Of a stretch of DNA of 64,000 bases, positions 53,713 through 63,788 are shown piece after piece. The DNA comes from Rhinopomastus cyanomelas. Lineage: Eukaryota > Chordata > Aves > Bucerotiformes > Rhinopomastidae. A program made the translations under genes and the position numbers. How positions within the stretch are numbered: the stretch's first letter is position 1; the number at the start of each line of letters is the position of its first letter. The stretch spans positions 62,001 to 126,000 of the forward strand of contig VXBP01008528.1 of the NCBI GenBank assembly GCA_013400115.1, read 5' to 3'. Below the pieces are notes generated by a model, which saw only the letters and a list, made by a program, of their open reading frames with translations, searched no databases and was not told where the DNA came from.

Positions 53713-53778
53713 AAGAGTAGTTAGACATTGAAACAGACTGCCCGAGGAGGTAGCAGAGTCTCCCTCCCTGGGGCTGTT
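53713..53778 (+). mobile_element. CR1 LINE internal fragment
   Basis: AGTTAGACATTGAAACAGAC, then TGCCCGAGGAGGTAGCAGAG and TCTCCCTCCCTGGGGCTGTT, the GGTTAGACATTGGAACAGGC-type segment of an older CR1 group. It has no tail, so it was cut on both sides. Confidence 0.75.
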
Positions 53779-54036
53779 ACAAAAATTAATGACATCTTGT
53801 TGTCCTCCTTGTTCTCCTCTAGGTGAGATCAATACTTGCTTCAGTTGGTTCAATAATTTTCCATGGTCTGGAAATACTGTGACTCTCCACTTCCCAGGTT
53901 TCACACATCCCCTTCACAACCCTTTTTTGGAGCAAAGCCTCACACACATCCTTCCATAGTCATTTCTTCCCCCACCCTCTACATGCTCTCAGAGGTGGGT
54001 GACACCAACACCATGCTCACACCACACAGTCTCTAA
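53779..54036. other. Possible 3' UTR or intergenic DNA
   Basis: If the minus-strand exon next door is real, this is its downstream sequence. I see no AATAAA on minus in the first 250 bases, so no 3' end is supported. Confidence 0.3.
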
Positions 54037-54236
54037 CTATTTGAGGATGAGGTAGCTCAGGCCAGTTGCGTTGCAGGTGTCTAACTTTCCATCTCCATCC
54101 AAAAAACTGACATTAAAAAGGGCAGCACAGTCAGATTTTTCACCATCCCACAGGAGATCAGCTTTTCCCTTGGTCTTCTTGTTTCTTACAAGTTTATAGT
54201 CAAATGTTGGGTTGAACTGCAAACAGGACCTTGAAA
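54037..54236 (-). CDS. Candidate 3'-terminal coding exon of an unidentified, probably secreted or membrane protein
   Basis: Minus-strand frame open to a TAG stop at 54039-54037. No ATG opens it; on minus it is preceded by TATATCTCCTTAG|TTTCAAGG (exon start 54,236) with a second acceptor TTTGCAG|TTCAACC (start 54,216), both joining the same frame. The peptide includes FNPTFDYKLVRNKKTKGK and DGDGKLDTCNATGLSYLILK. It has N-V-S and N-A-T N-glycosylation sequons and three cysteines (Cys near the 5' edge, SDCAA, LDTCN), as in an extracellular domain. Composition is protein-like without low complexity and it is not CR1. I cannot name the family. Upstream exons should lie at higher coordinates on minus; none is convincing here. 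A retained chance frame or decayed pseudogene is possible. Confidence 0.4.
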
Positions 54237-55198
54237 CTAAGGAGATATAAAGGTGTTACACGACTAGACCATCAGAAATACTTTAGCTGCTTAGCAGCAC
54301 CCGGAGCAGGAAAAGCAATGGGCAGGGCGGGCATCTTCCAGCCAGGGTTACCTTCAGTTTCTAGGGTCTGAAACACTGTGGGGCTGCCAGCACCTCAAAA
54401 CTGAGTTGGTCAGGTATCTGCAGCAGAAACAGAAAGTGAGGATAATCTAATCCAAGCCCCACTTTCAATAACGACCCAAGTTAGTAGCAATTAGCTATCC
54501 AGATTCATAGGAACCACCAACACTACGTGAGAAATCCCCCTCGCCTGTTACTTGAGAACTCACCAGCTGAATGCTTGACTACCTAGAGAATGTTTAACTG
54601 TTTGAGGATGTTTAGCTGTTCTGCAAGATAAAAAAAGCCAAACAGGTTGTGTTTTCTATGGATTTAGATGAAATTTGGAACACACCTTCTTTTGGGTGTG
54701 CTGGAAACCCGTGCGTAAGCCTGTGTGCACACACGTGTTCTGAGTTGCTTAGCCATGGCAGGAGAGAAAACATGAAGCAGACCTCAGCAGGGTCTGAGAC
54801 CTCAGCTGCTGGTCCTGCACTTTCTCTTGTAAATCAGAGGTGACTCTCAGACCTGGCAGTGTTAATCTCCATCTCCAGTTGCTGTCATTCCTCCCTGTCT
54901 GCGATTCAGTCCTCCAAAGCAGGGCAAACCCTTTGACTCGATGCACCTAGGCACCCCCTTTGCCATACATACACCAGGGACCTGTACTGCAACCAGATAC
55001 AGCAGCAGCCTTGATTCTGCAGCTGATTCAGTGCAGAAACATATGCTCATCTCATATCTAATCTGTGACAGCGTATGTGTCTCTTATCCGCTGGCCTTGG
55101 GAGCTGGAGCAGGTCTGTGCCACGCGCTGCGCCGAGAGGTATTTTGCTCAAGAATGTATCTGAAAGAGCTCTCTTGTCTACAGACTGGGGAGATATTT
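54237..55198. other. Unique DNA, possible intron
   Basis: No repeat. If the exon at 54.0-54.2 kb is real this is its preceding intron. Small frames on both strands (54649-55050) show no domain. Confidence 0.35.
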
Positions 55199-55528
55199 TC
55201 AATGCTGCACCAGAGCAATCTCCATCCCTCTCCTGCTGACCAAAGGGGAGTCTACGAAGATAGCGGTTTGAAGCAGCTGGAATGACTCAGGGCGATGGCG
55301 CAGAGCCATGTCGTCTCGGCACGGGCAGCTATTAATGGTCCTGGATTCAGTAACCTGATTATCCACGCTACCATATATCAAGTTCATCATGGGAATGGGT
55401 AACCCACAGATGAGTTCGTGCAGGGATGCCAAAGCCCTCAAAAAGGTACAAACTGCGTGGGATTTAAGAACGAGGATGAATTCATCTGCCTGTGGGAGCA
55501 GTGTTAATGTTCTTTTCAGTTGTGACAC
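55199..55528 (-). other. Unassigned 109-codon open frame, weak exon candidate
   Basis: Non-repeat frame on the same strand as the 54.0-kb exon candidate. The peptide includes QADEFILVLKSHAVCTFLRA and CGLPIPMMNLIYGSVDNQ with no low complexity. CACTGCTCCCACAG|GC on minus could be an acceptor before QADEF. There is no family match, and the plus strand is also open over part of it (54941-55285), so chance or conserved non-coding DNA is as likely. Confidence 0.15.
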
Positions 55529-56103
55529 AGCCAGGTAAACGGAGAAGGACGACAGCCAACGGTGTGTTCAGGAAGGGCACTGAACCACACAAGTGGTTCC
55601 TCTTCTAAGGAAGGTTGGAATAAAGGGAAGTATGGAGCTGATTCCCATAGGGAACATCCTTCTTGCTCCTCAAGAGCAGGACTGAGAAGAGCCAGGGGAG
55701 CTGGCCACATCCTTGCACCTACCCTAACCAGCACATGTTGCCTAAATAAAAAGTGATGCTTTGTGGTCTGTTCAGTGTTAATGGGTAATGGCAGCGGGAG
55801 AGGAAAACAGGACAGACTGAAACCTAATGTTCTCTGATGGTTTCAAGCTGCTGGAATGGTCCTCTAGGGTGGATCAGGTGGTCCCAGATCTGGCATGTGC
55901 TCCGTCTCCAGAAAAGGTGAGCAATTAAAAATGACTTTGATTGTCTTCTCAAACAGAACGAGTGGAGCCAGGATCTGAGCTCCCCTGTTTGCTTCCCAAC
56001 CAGCAGGAGTGACAGTGCACAGAGGTGAAACCAGCAGTTCAGCAAATCTCTTCTGCCGGTGATAAATCTCTTCTTTTAAATCAATTTTGTCTTCCTTTTC
56101 TGG
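55529..56103. other. Unique DNA, no gene seen
   Basis: No repeat. A 73-codon minus frame (55824-56045) starts with a leucine-rich, signal-like stretch (LNCWFHLCALSLLLVG) but has no ATG at that point, so I do not call it. Confidence 0.45.
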
Positions 56104-56402
56104 GAAGACGGAGCCAGGCTCTTCTCAATGGCATCTAGTGATAGAACAAGGGGCAATCGGTGTCAGCTGGAGCATAGGAGGTTCCATATAAATATCAGCA
56201 GGAACTTCTTCACTGTGAGGGCGATGGAGCCCTGGAACAGGCTGCCATGGGGATTGTGGAGTCTCCTTCTCTGGAGACATTTCAAACCCACCTGGATATG
56301 TTCTGTGTGACTTGGTCTAGGTGATCCTGCTCTGGCAGGGGGATTGGACTGGGTGGTCTTTCAAGATCCATTCCAATCCCTAATGTTCTGTGATTCTGTG
56401 AT
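56104..56402 (+). mobile_element. CR1 LINE 3' part, group A
   Basis: GAAGACGGAGCCAGGCTCTT to GTTCTGTGATTCTGTGAT. A few bases are missing at GGCTGCCATGGGGATTGTGG and at GATATGTTCTGTGTG (sisters have GTTCCTGTGTG). Confidence 0.95.
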
Positions 56403-56529
56403 CAGTAGCAGCTCTTTGGTGTCAAACTGTCCAGGAGCAGTCCTTCTGGTTTTCGCAGCCGTATCACCCTTTGAGCCTCGTCTGGACAACAGGGATGGAC
56501 TAAGCAAGCCTTGCTCAGTTAAGATGGAT

Positions 56530-56603
56530 AACAGAATCACAGAACCAGTTGGCTTTGCAGAGATCATTAAGACCATGGAGCCCAACCATCAACCCCTATC
56601 CTC
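56530..56603 (-). mobile_element. CR1 LINE tail, group H, diverged
   Basis: CAGAATCACAGAACCAGTTG, then GCTTTGCAGAGATCATTAAG and CCCAACCATCAACCCCTATC. Order fits a reversed CR1 3' end but with many changes. Confidence 0.6.
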
Positions 56604-57067
56604 TGCTGTGTGGGAGGAGTCTGTCTTCACCTGAATCCTCTTACCCAAGCTGTTCAGTTCATTGTAATTGCTTCCTGAGACTCAATTGTTTTCCAGCAAT
56701 GAAAGCAGTTGCAGAAAGTACAAGGCACATTCATCTTGGATGCTTTACGGGCTGTATTTTGACTTCAGTTATAGTTAAATGGCAGAAGAGGCAAAATTCA
56801 AGTTGTTTATTTGATTAGCTGCCAAATCTCTTCTATTAACAATCCCTGTGCCATGGCTGCTCCGCTTACATCCCAATTATTTCTCTGAAAGAGGAGAGGA
56901 GAATTAATAATGATCATGGAGTAACATTCAGTGGGAGATGGAAAGGCAAGGCTTGTGTTTCAGGCTCCCAGGCTGTGCGATGGACACAAACTCTGACTCG
57001 CAGCTGAAGTCGAGGTGCTGCAGGAGCACAAAGCAGGGCTGAGAGTGTTCCAGTGCCAAAGCCAAGT
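56604..57067. other. Unique DNA, no gene seen
   Basis: No repeat or exon recognised. AT-rich from 56,750 to 56,930. Confidence 0.5.
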
Positions 57068-57470
57068 CACAGAATCCCAGAATTATTGAGGCTGGAGAAG
57101 CCCTCTCAGCTCAGCCAGCCCAGACCAGCACCTAACATCGATCACCACAGCGGCCACATCAGGACACTAAGGGCCACAGCCAGGCTGGCCTTCAACACAT
57201 CCTGACATGAGGACTCCACCACTGCCCTGGGAGTCCATTCCAGGCTCTGATCACCCTTTCCATGAGGAAGGGCTTCCTCGCATCCAACTGCCCTCCCCTG
57301 GCAGCTTCAGGCTCTGCCCTCTCATCCTGGCACAGGCTGCCTGGGAGAAGAGCTTGACCCCACCCTGAGTGCAACCTCCCTTCAAGGGAGTTGTACAGAG
57401 GGAGAAGGTCCCCTCTGAGTCTCCTCTTCTCCAGGCTAAACATCCCCAGCTCCCTCAGCCTCTCCTCATT
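57068..57470 (-). mobile_element. CR1 LINE 3' part, group F
   Basis: CACAGAATCCCAGAATTATT tail start, AGCACCTAACATCGATCACC, then back to CCAGCTCCCTCAGCCTCTCC. Same group as 58.4 kb (same strand) and as the long copy ending at 6.94 kb. Its plus/minus frames (83 and 80 codons) are CR1. Confidence 0.94.
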
Positions 57471-58415
57471 CCTCAGAAGGGAAGGACGCAGGACTCTGAG
57501 GAGACAGGTCTTTCCTTACTGTTCCTGCAGATTCCCCAGAATCACTGAACCTCCACTTCTCCATTTTTCTACCTCTCCGCGGGGTCAGCAGGAAGCAGAG
57601 GATATCCCTTGTCCCACAAATCACATCCTTTAACTACAACTCACCAACTCCCTCAAGAAACATCTCTGTGCTGATGCTTCCCACCATCCGGTGATGTCTC
57701 AGGATAAAACAGAGGAAGATACTGGAATCGAAGGCAGCAGAGAGCTCTGGAAACTTGCTTTGTGGTTTGATCTGAGCGCTGCTCGCTGGAAGGACAAAGC
57801 AGTGCCCTGAAGATTTAGGGAGCACCTTGAAGACTTGGAACCAATACGTTTACTGCTATATCCATCCCGCTGTTATTAAATTTAGGGGCTGTACAACATG
57901 ACCAGCAATGACTGAGATAGAAGCCAGGATCTGCAGAGAAATAACTCAGCCTCTGCTATGCCTCTGCCTACTGTTCATCACCTCCGTTGCTCCCAGCCTA
58001 ATCTAAGATTATGATGGATTTACAGCAGGGATTAATTTAGGTCCCATCTCACCAAGTTCTCACTCCCTAAAGCTGCTTTGTTTTCCTTTGAGTTTGGAGC
58101 TCATAAGCTGTTGTCCCTTGGTGTTTGGAACGCAGGTAGGAAGAGCCGTGGGGCTAAGAGAAACTTTGCCTGGATCTAATCACCGCAGTTTGACATCTTG
58201 TCTTCGCAATAAATCTCTCCTGTATTGTCTCCTGAAGTCACCGGAGATGTGGAGAAGGAAATTGTAGTAGAAAAAAACCTCAGATGACACAAGGCATGAA
58301 CTTTTCTTTTCTCAATGTCCTCCACATGGCCACCACCCTTAGCGGGCTGAGACGGTGAAATGCCCATCTACCTGCCGTCACACAGCAAAGGAAAAGGTGG
58401 TTCCAAACAGCAGTT
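57471..58415. other. Unique DNA, no gene seen
   Basis: Lies between two group F copies of the same orientation. No repeat or domain-bearing frame. Confidence 0.5.
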
Positions 58416-58690
58416 CACAGAATCCCAGAGTGATTGAGGCTGAAGAAGCCCTCTGAGCTCAGCCAGACCAGACCAGGACCTAACATCACCACAGCAGCCA
58501 CACCAGGGCACTAATGGCCACAGCCAGGTTGTCCTTCAACACCTCCAGGAATGAAGACTCCACCACTGCCCTGGGCAGTCCATTCCAGGCTCTGATCACC
58601 TTTTCCATGAGGAAGGGCTTCCTAACATCCAACTTAACCATCTCCTAGCAGCTTCAGGTCCTGCCCTCTCATCCTGGTGCTAGTTCATCC
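58416..58690 (-). mobile_element. CR1 LINE 3' part, group F
   Basis: CACAGAATCCCAGAGTGATT to CTCATCCTGGTGCTAGTTCA. About 275 bases, shorter than the copy 950 bases upstream. Both have the tail form AGAATCCCAGA, which sets group F apart from A. Confidence 0.93.
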
Positions 58691-59398
58691 CACTGCTCTT
58701 AAGCACCTCTATTAGGACACAGAAATGACCCTCTGGGAGTGCCCCTATCACCCCCCCCAAGAGAGACAGTTCACTGCTGAATAGGTGGCTAATTGAGGAC
58801 TACTAGATAGACAGATCTCTTGGAGATTTACCCCACTCTGCTTGACACTACCAGGTTGTCCACCAGCACCACTGCCTGGAAGCTTCCCCCTCTTGAGGCA
58901 GCCTGGGCAGCTTGACATCTGCTAAATGTTTAGCGGGTATTTAGTTTCACAGGAAGAAAGAAGGGAACAAGCATCAATCTTCATGAAAAAGTGGCAGGAG
59001 GTGACATCTGCCCTCCTACTGTAGGAGGCTGTGGTGGTGTGTCTGGCTGTAGAGAGAGAAGCAAACCATGACCATTTCAACCCTCACCACCCTCGTGGAA
59101 AAATGACTCTGTGGGGAAAGGAAGGTGGAGATGCAGTCCAGTGGCCAAGGAACGTCACACACAGGGCTGCAGCGACAGCAGAGGGAATATGACTAAGCAT
59201 CTGTGGCTGGCTAGTGCAAAACCAAACAAACCCAGCCAGTCTTCATGAGTATTAGCCAAACATGTGACTAAGAATTAGCCAAATGACTAAGAATTAGCCA
59301 AATGTGAGGCTGCACTGTGGTTCCAAGCTGAAGAAATAACCTGAAGAAGATCATGGGTGGTCTGGCTGGTTCTCCTGATGGCTGTGGAGCCACTCGGG
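58691..59398. other. Unique DNA with a short duplication
   Basis: Contains two 19-base copies of TGACTAAGAATTAGCCAAA at 59265-59283 and 59284-59302, with a partial ATTAGCCAAA just before at 59,251. A C run lies at 58,752-58,759. No gene. Confidence 0.55.
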
Positions 59399-60188
59399 AA
59401 GATTTGGACAGACTGGAGGAATTTAATGAGGTTCAGTAACTACAAGAGTCCTTCACCTGGGAAGGAGTAATAAGAAGCATCAGTACAGGTTGTGGGATGA
59501 TCTACTGGAGAGCACCTCTGTGGAGAGGGTTCTTGGAATTCTTGTGGACAACAGGTTCTCCGTGGAACAGCACTGTGCTCCTGTTGCCATGACGGAATCC
59601 TGGGACGGATCAAGAAGAGTGTGTCCAGCAGATCAAGGGAGGATCTTCTCCCTCTCTACTCTGCCCTAGTGAGGCCACACCTGGAATGTTGTGTCCAGTT
59701 CTGGGTTCCCCAGTTCAAGAGTGACAGAGATCTAATTGAGACAGTCCAAGGGATGGCCACAAGGATGACTAGGGTGGAGCATCTGCCTTACGAGGACACA
59801 TTGAGAGACCTGGGGCTTTTCAGCTTGGAGAGGAGAAGGTTCCTAGAGGATTGAATCACTGTCTGTAAATTCATGAGGGCTGGGTGTTAAGAAGAAAGAG
59901 ACAGTCTCTTTTCACTTGCACCCTGTGATAGGACAAGGACAATGGGTGTCAGTTGGGGTGCAAGAACTTCCATCTCAACATGAGGAAGAATTTCTTTACT
60001 GTAAGGGTTACAGAGCACTGGAAGGGCCTGTCCAAGGAGGTTGTGGAATCTCCTCTGGAGACTTTCAAGACCCCTCTGGATGTGTTCCTATATGACCTGT
60101 CTTAGGTTCTATGATCCTGCTCGAGCAGGGAAGTTGGACTCGATGACTCCCAAAGGTCCCTTCCATCTCCTAATGTTCTGTGTATCTG
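59399..60188 (+). mobile_element. CR1 LINE, group A2, about 790 bases
   Basis: One of the longest copies: starts within ORF2 (AAGATTTGGACAGACTGGAG), passes CTGTTGCCATGACGGAATCC and CTCTACTCTGCCCTAGTGAG, and ends at TCTCCTAATGTTCTGTGTAT. The 77-codon plus frame (59621-59854) is ORF2 (LVRPHLECCVQFWVPQFKSD) broken by a stop at 59,854. It matches 13,447-14,110 throughout. Confidence 0.95.
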
Positions 60189-60240
60189 TCTGTGTGTATG
60201 TGCCACCACCTAGACACAAATTACCAACACCCAGACATTC

Positions 60241-60303
60241 CAGGGGATTGGACTGGGTGATCTCTCGAGGTCCCTTCCAATCCCTAATGATTCCATGATT
60301 CCC
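60241..60303 (+). mobile_element. CR1 LINE tail, group A
   Basis: CAGGGGATTGGACTGGGTGA, then TCTCTCGAGGTCCCTTCCAA and TCCCTAATGATTCCATGATT. It lies about 50 bases after the A2 copy and is a separate, strongly truncated insertion. Confidence 0.9.
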
Positions 60304-60957
60304 ACTAAGCAATGACAAGGGATCATTACGGCACAGGATGGGTTAAGCTCAAGCTGGACAATGACTGTGGAAATTCTGAGGCTGTTTTGTCATGACCTGT
60401 CCAGGCCTGAAGCAAAACACCTTCAGCTGCCAGTCAAAGGCAAGACAGCATTTTTTTTTTCAGTGCTCAAGTGGCTGCAACCTGCTTCAAACCCAGAGCT
60501 GCTGAGGGCAGCTGATTAGGGAGAGGACGTCACAGCCCCAGGACACAATTAACACAGACCCTTCCACCTGCTCTCCTCAGCCTCCAGTAGTGATAATTAA
60601 TAACTCAGTACCTGAGCACCATGAGGTGCTGGAAGATTTAGAAGCCAAAAAAAGGATCAAACTGGATAATGGAGGATCTGGCCTCAGACACCCTGGGGGC
60701 AGAGAAAAAAGGAACAGATTCCAAAGCAGAGATGTCCTAAGCTAGGACATAAAGGGTTTCTGCTGTAATATAGGCTAGTCCAGGGGATAGAGACCCTCAA
60801 AGAGCAGGAGATCCAGGTTCTCTCTCATCCTTTACATCAGTGTTTCCTGAGAAATGTTTCACAATCTGTGATTTAAGAAAAAGAGCAGGTTAGAGGGTCC
60901 TGATACCTGGAGGAAAACTGCATGGCACAGAGGCTGTCTTGGGTGTGGGTCCACATA
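60304..60957. other. Unique DNA, no gene seen
   Basis: A T run lies at about 60,451-60,460 and an A run near 60,647. No repeat body, no exon. Confidence 0.5.
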
Positions 60958-61276
60958 GTGACCTTCCAGCTCCTGAGAGGGGCTGTCAGAGGGCTGGGGA
61001 AGGCTGTTCCCGGGGGCAGGGAATGATAGGACAAGGGATCATGGTTTGAAGACAGTAAAGGGCAGCTTGAGGGTGGACAGGAGGAAAAAGTTGTTGAATC
61101 TGAGGGTAGGAGACCACTGGAACAGGCTGCCAAGAGCTGCCCCATCCCTGGAGCCATTCAAGGTCAGGCCAGCTGGGGCTGTGGGCAACCTGGTCTGGTG
61201 AGTGCTGGCCCTGCTTGTTGTAGGGGGGTTGGACTGGATGAAGGTCCCTTCCAACTCTATGATTCTATGATTTATG
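60958..61276 (+). mobile_element. CR1 LINE 3' end, group D
   Basis: TGACCTTCCAGCTCCTGAGA to CTCTATGATTCTATGATTTA. It lacks about 20 bases at GCTGCCAAGAGCTGCCCCAT (sisters have GAGAGGTGGTGGAGGCCCCAT). Antisense 94- and 71-codon frames are shadows of it. Confidence 0.95.
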
Positions 61277-61582
61277 ATCCTCTTTCCCCCCTTCCTTCAT
61301 GTTCGGTGCTTCTTGCTGCCCAGTTTGCAGGCTGGGCCACAGCTGCCTGACCTTGCACAGCTCCTGCAAAGCTCTGCCCAGAACAGCTGAAGGACTAACT
61401 TGCCAAGCAAACTGGAGCAATCAATAGGGGGAAACGATCAAGACCTGAGCACGGCAAATGGTTTTCACAGGAATAGGAGAGAGAGATTTCAGAGGTGATA
61501 AAAGAAACACTAAAGCTGGAATCCAAGGCAGCTTCCAGTAGCAGAAGCAGGACAGAGACAACAAATATCACAGGAAAAAGTA
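61277..61582. other. Unique DNA, no gene seen
   Basis: No feature supported. Confidence 0.5.
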
Positions 61583-61645
61583 ATGAATCAAATCATTTAG
61601 GTTGGGAAAGACCTTTAAGATCAACGAACATCCACTACCCAACCT
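61583..61645 (-). mobile_element. CR1 LINE tail, group H, diverged
   Basis: AATCAAATCATTTAGGTTGG, then GAAAGACCTTTAAGATCAAC and a faded continuation CCACTACCCAACCTTGTCCC. Confidence 0.72.
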
Positions 61646-61783
61646 TGTCCCCAGGTTTTATATCCTACTCAGCCAACAAGAGGACCATACCCTCCTCCTT
61701 TGCTGGAGAAGGTTCAGTTTCTCTTAGACAACAAAATAAAAAGGATCAGAACTTTTATGAGTCTACCCTCAGCCTGCCTGAAG

Positions 61784-61911
61784 ATCACAGAATCATCCAG
61801 GTTGGAAAAGACCTTCAAGATCATCAAGTTCTACCTTCTGCCCTACAACCCCCAAATATTAAACCATCTCCTGAAACACCCTGGCTGCCTGTTTGTTGAA
61901 CCTCTCCAGGG
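61784..61911 (-). mobile_element. CR1 LINE 3' end, group H
   Basis: TCACAGAATCATCCAGGTTG, then GAAAAGACCTTCAAGATCAT and a degraded part ending at GTTGAACCTCTCCAGGGA. The 197-codon plus frame 61700-62293 crosses it and is therefore not a gene. Confidence 0.83.
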
Positions 61912-62565
61912 ACAACAAAGGACAGACACCCAGACCTTCACCTTGACCTTGTCCTGCCTTTTCTTTAGTGGCAGGTTATTCTTTCCTACCTTTTGGGTCA
62001 CGCTGAATCTTGTGAGAGAAGCCTCTAAGAGAGAAGAGGAATGGTTTCCAGCTTGGTTGATGAAGATGACCGGAGTGATTGATAGGAGCACAAAACTGCC
62101 TCCTGTATGTTGTTTGGTTTTTACCTTTCAGCTCTGCCCCTCTGTTGCTGCTGGCCACGGAAATGTGGGTGACTGCATTTATCTAAAGCCTGTGATCAGC
62201 TCAGGTGCCCCGATTCCAGCACAGCGATACCTCACCTCAGCACCCCCTCGCAGCTGCACAATTTGTACCCCTCAAAGAAGGGGTAATAAGTAGAAATACC
62301 AGGTATTTAGCCACGAAGTTTCAGGAGAAAACCAGTAATTTGTCATTAGTTCAATTCAGAGGACAGAACAAAACACTACTTTAAAAAATCTCTCCCGTTT
62401 TCCCTTCTTACCTCTCGTCGATGCTATTTCACCGGTGGGAAAAGGCAGGACAACCCTCCACACTCTATTTGCAGCCTGGAACAAGCTTCCTCTCAACATG
62501 CCCATCTTAAAAAAAAAATCTATTGGAGAAGGTACTAAGAGTAAGAAACCTGAGCAGCTTGACAG
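61912..62565. other. Unique DNA, no gene seen
   Basis: No repeat; an A run lies at about 62,509-62,517. No domain in any frame. Confidence 0.5.
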
Positions 62566-63224
62566 GACAGCCCTGAGGAGGACTTGGGGGTGATGGTGGA
62601 GCAGACATTAAAGAGGAGCCGTCAGTGACTACTGGCAGCCCAGAGAGCCAGCCGGCTGCAGCGAAAGTAGGGACAGTCGGTAGAGGGAGAGGGTTCTCCC
62701 TTTCTACTCTGCACTAGTGAGACCCCACCTGGAGTCCTGTGTCTGGTTCTGGAGTCCCCAACATCAGAAGGACACAGAGCTCCTGGAATCCTGGGTCCGG
62801 AGGAGAGCAACAGAAATGATCCAAGGGCTGGAGCACCTCCCCTCTGAGGACAGGCTGAGCAAGTTGGGGTTGTTCAGCCTGGAGAAGAGGAGCCTCCCAG
62901 GTGACCTTCAAGCTTTCCCATCTCTGAACAGGGCTACAAGAAAGCTTGGAGAGGGCTTTTGACACAGGTGGTACTGAGAGGACAAGGGGAAAGGGTTCCA
63001 GACTTGAAGAGGGGAGACTGAAGTTGGATGTTAGGAACAAATTCTTTGCTGTGAGGCTGCTGAGATGCTGGAACAGGTTGCCCAAGGAAGTTGTGTCTGC
63101 CTCATCCCAGAAGTGTGTTGAAGTCCAGGTTGGCTGGGGCCCTGAGTAACCTGCTCTAGTGAAGGTGAAGGGGGGTTGGAACTAGATGATCTTTAAGGTC
63201 CCTTCCAGCCCTGCCCGTTCTAGG
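62566..63224 (+). mobile_element. CR1 LINE, group G, about 660 bases
   Basis: Starts in ORF2 at ACAGCCCTGAGGAGGACTTG, passes CTCTACTCTGCACTAGTGAG and GTTGTTCAGCCTGGAGAAGA, and ends at TTCCAGCCCTGCCCGTTCTA. It differs from other groups in CCTTCAAGCTTTCCCATCTC. The 81-codon frame (62717-62962) shows LESCVWFWSPQHQKDTELLE, the ORF2 C-terminus. Confidence 0.93.
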
Positions 63225-63338
63225 AAACTATTTTTTGAAAGAAAACAGTGCTGGATAGTTTCTGTTCTTTCCCCCTGAACCTTCTTGCTTCTGTCCTGCT
63301 GACAACTAGGTGTCAGCAGGAGTGTCATTTTTCTGCGG
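63225..63338. other. Short unique interval upstream of a TATA box
   Basis: Only about 110 bases separate the group G CR1 from the TATA box, so any proximal promoter elements lie here or in the CR1. CTAGGTGTCAGCAGGAGTGT is present; nothing certain. Confidence 0.35.
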
Positions 63339-63349
63339 TATATAAAAAG
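63339..63349 (+). promoter_or_regulatory. TATA box of a candidate promoter
   Basis: TATATAAAAAG is a strong match to the TATA consensus. A start site would be expected about 25-30 bases downstream, near 63,370. The following 300 bases are richer in CpG than the window average and end in a strong donor at 63,788. Confidence 0.4.
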
Positions 63350-63369
63350 CTCTGAAGGCTTCTATGCAT

Positions 63370-63788
63370 CTTCAAAACAACAAACCTGTGGGTTTCTTTG
63401 GGCAGCGGGGTGACAAGAGAAACAACACAACTTCCTTTGAAGGCTAGAAAATGCACAGCTCGCCCCGAAGTCGCGCTTGCGTGCGGTACCTCGCCGGGCA
63501 GTCGTTTGTGCCACAGGCTGGGTTGTCCTGACCTTCTCTGTGCCGGTTATCCAGCGGCTCCATCCCTCCGATGATGACTACAACCTCCTCAACCTGTGGG
63601 GAAGAGCTGGGAGAGCCAGTCAGTCAAACTGCAGAGTAATGAAAAGGTCAGCGCGGGGTAGCACAGAGCCTTCAGAGGCTGCATCAAGCAGCGCGTTCCA
63701 CCTCCTCATCTTCACCAGAGAGACCGTAATGAGGGCAGAGATCGGCACAGGCTGAGGGGACAGCTGCTGCAGGAACCCAAAATCTGAG
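63370..63788 (+). other. Candidate non-coding first exon
   Basis: From the predicted start near 63,370 to the splice donor CTGAG|GTAAGTTA (GT at 63789-63790), a near-perfect U1 match. The first ATG (63,451) opens only 27 codons (MHSSPRSRACVRYLAGQS onward), so the exon would be 5' UTR or a long non-coding RNA. The 92-codon frame at 63477-63755 has no ATG at its start and no domain. Exon 2 would lie beyond the window. Confidence 0.25.

Noticed and set aside
55824..56045. Signal-peptide-like start LNCWFHLCALSLLLVG
   Set aside because: No ATG at the right place, no donor, and the rest of the frame has no domain.
61700..62293. 197-codon plus frame
   Set aside because: Crosses a minus-strand CR1 3' end in antisense and has no domain or splice context.
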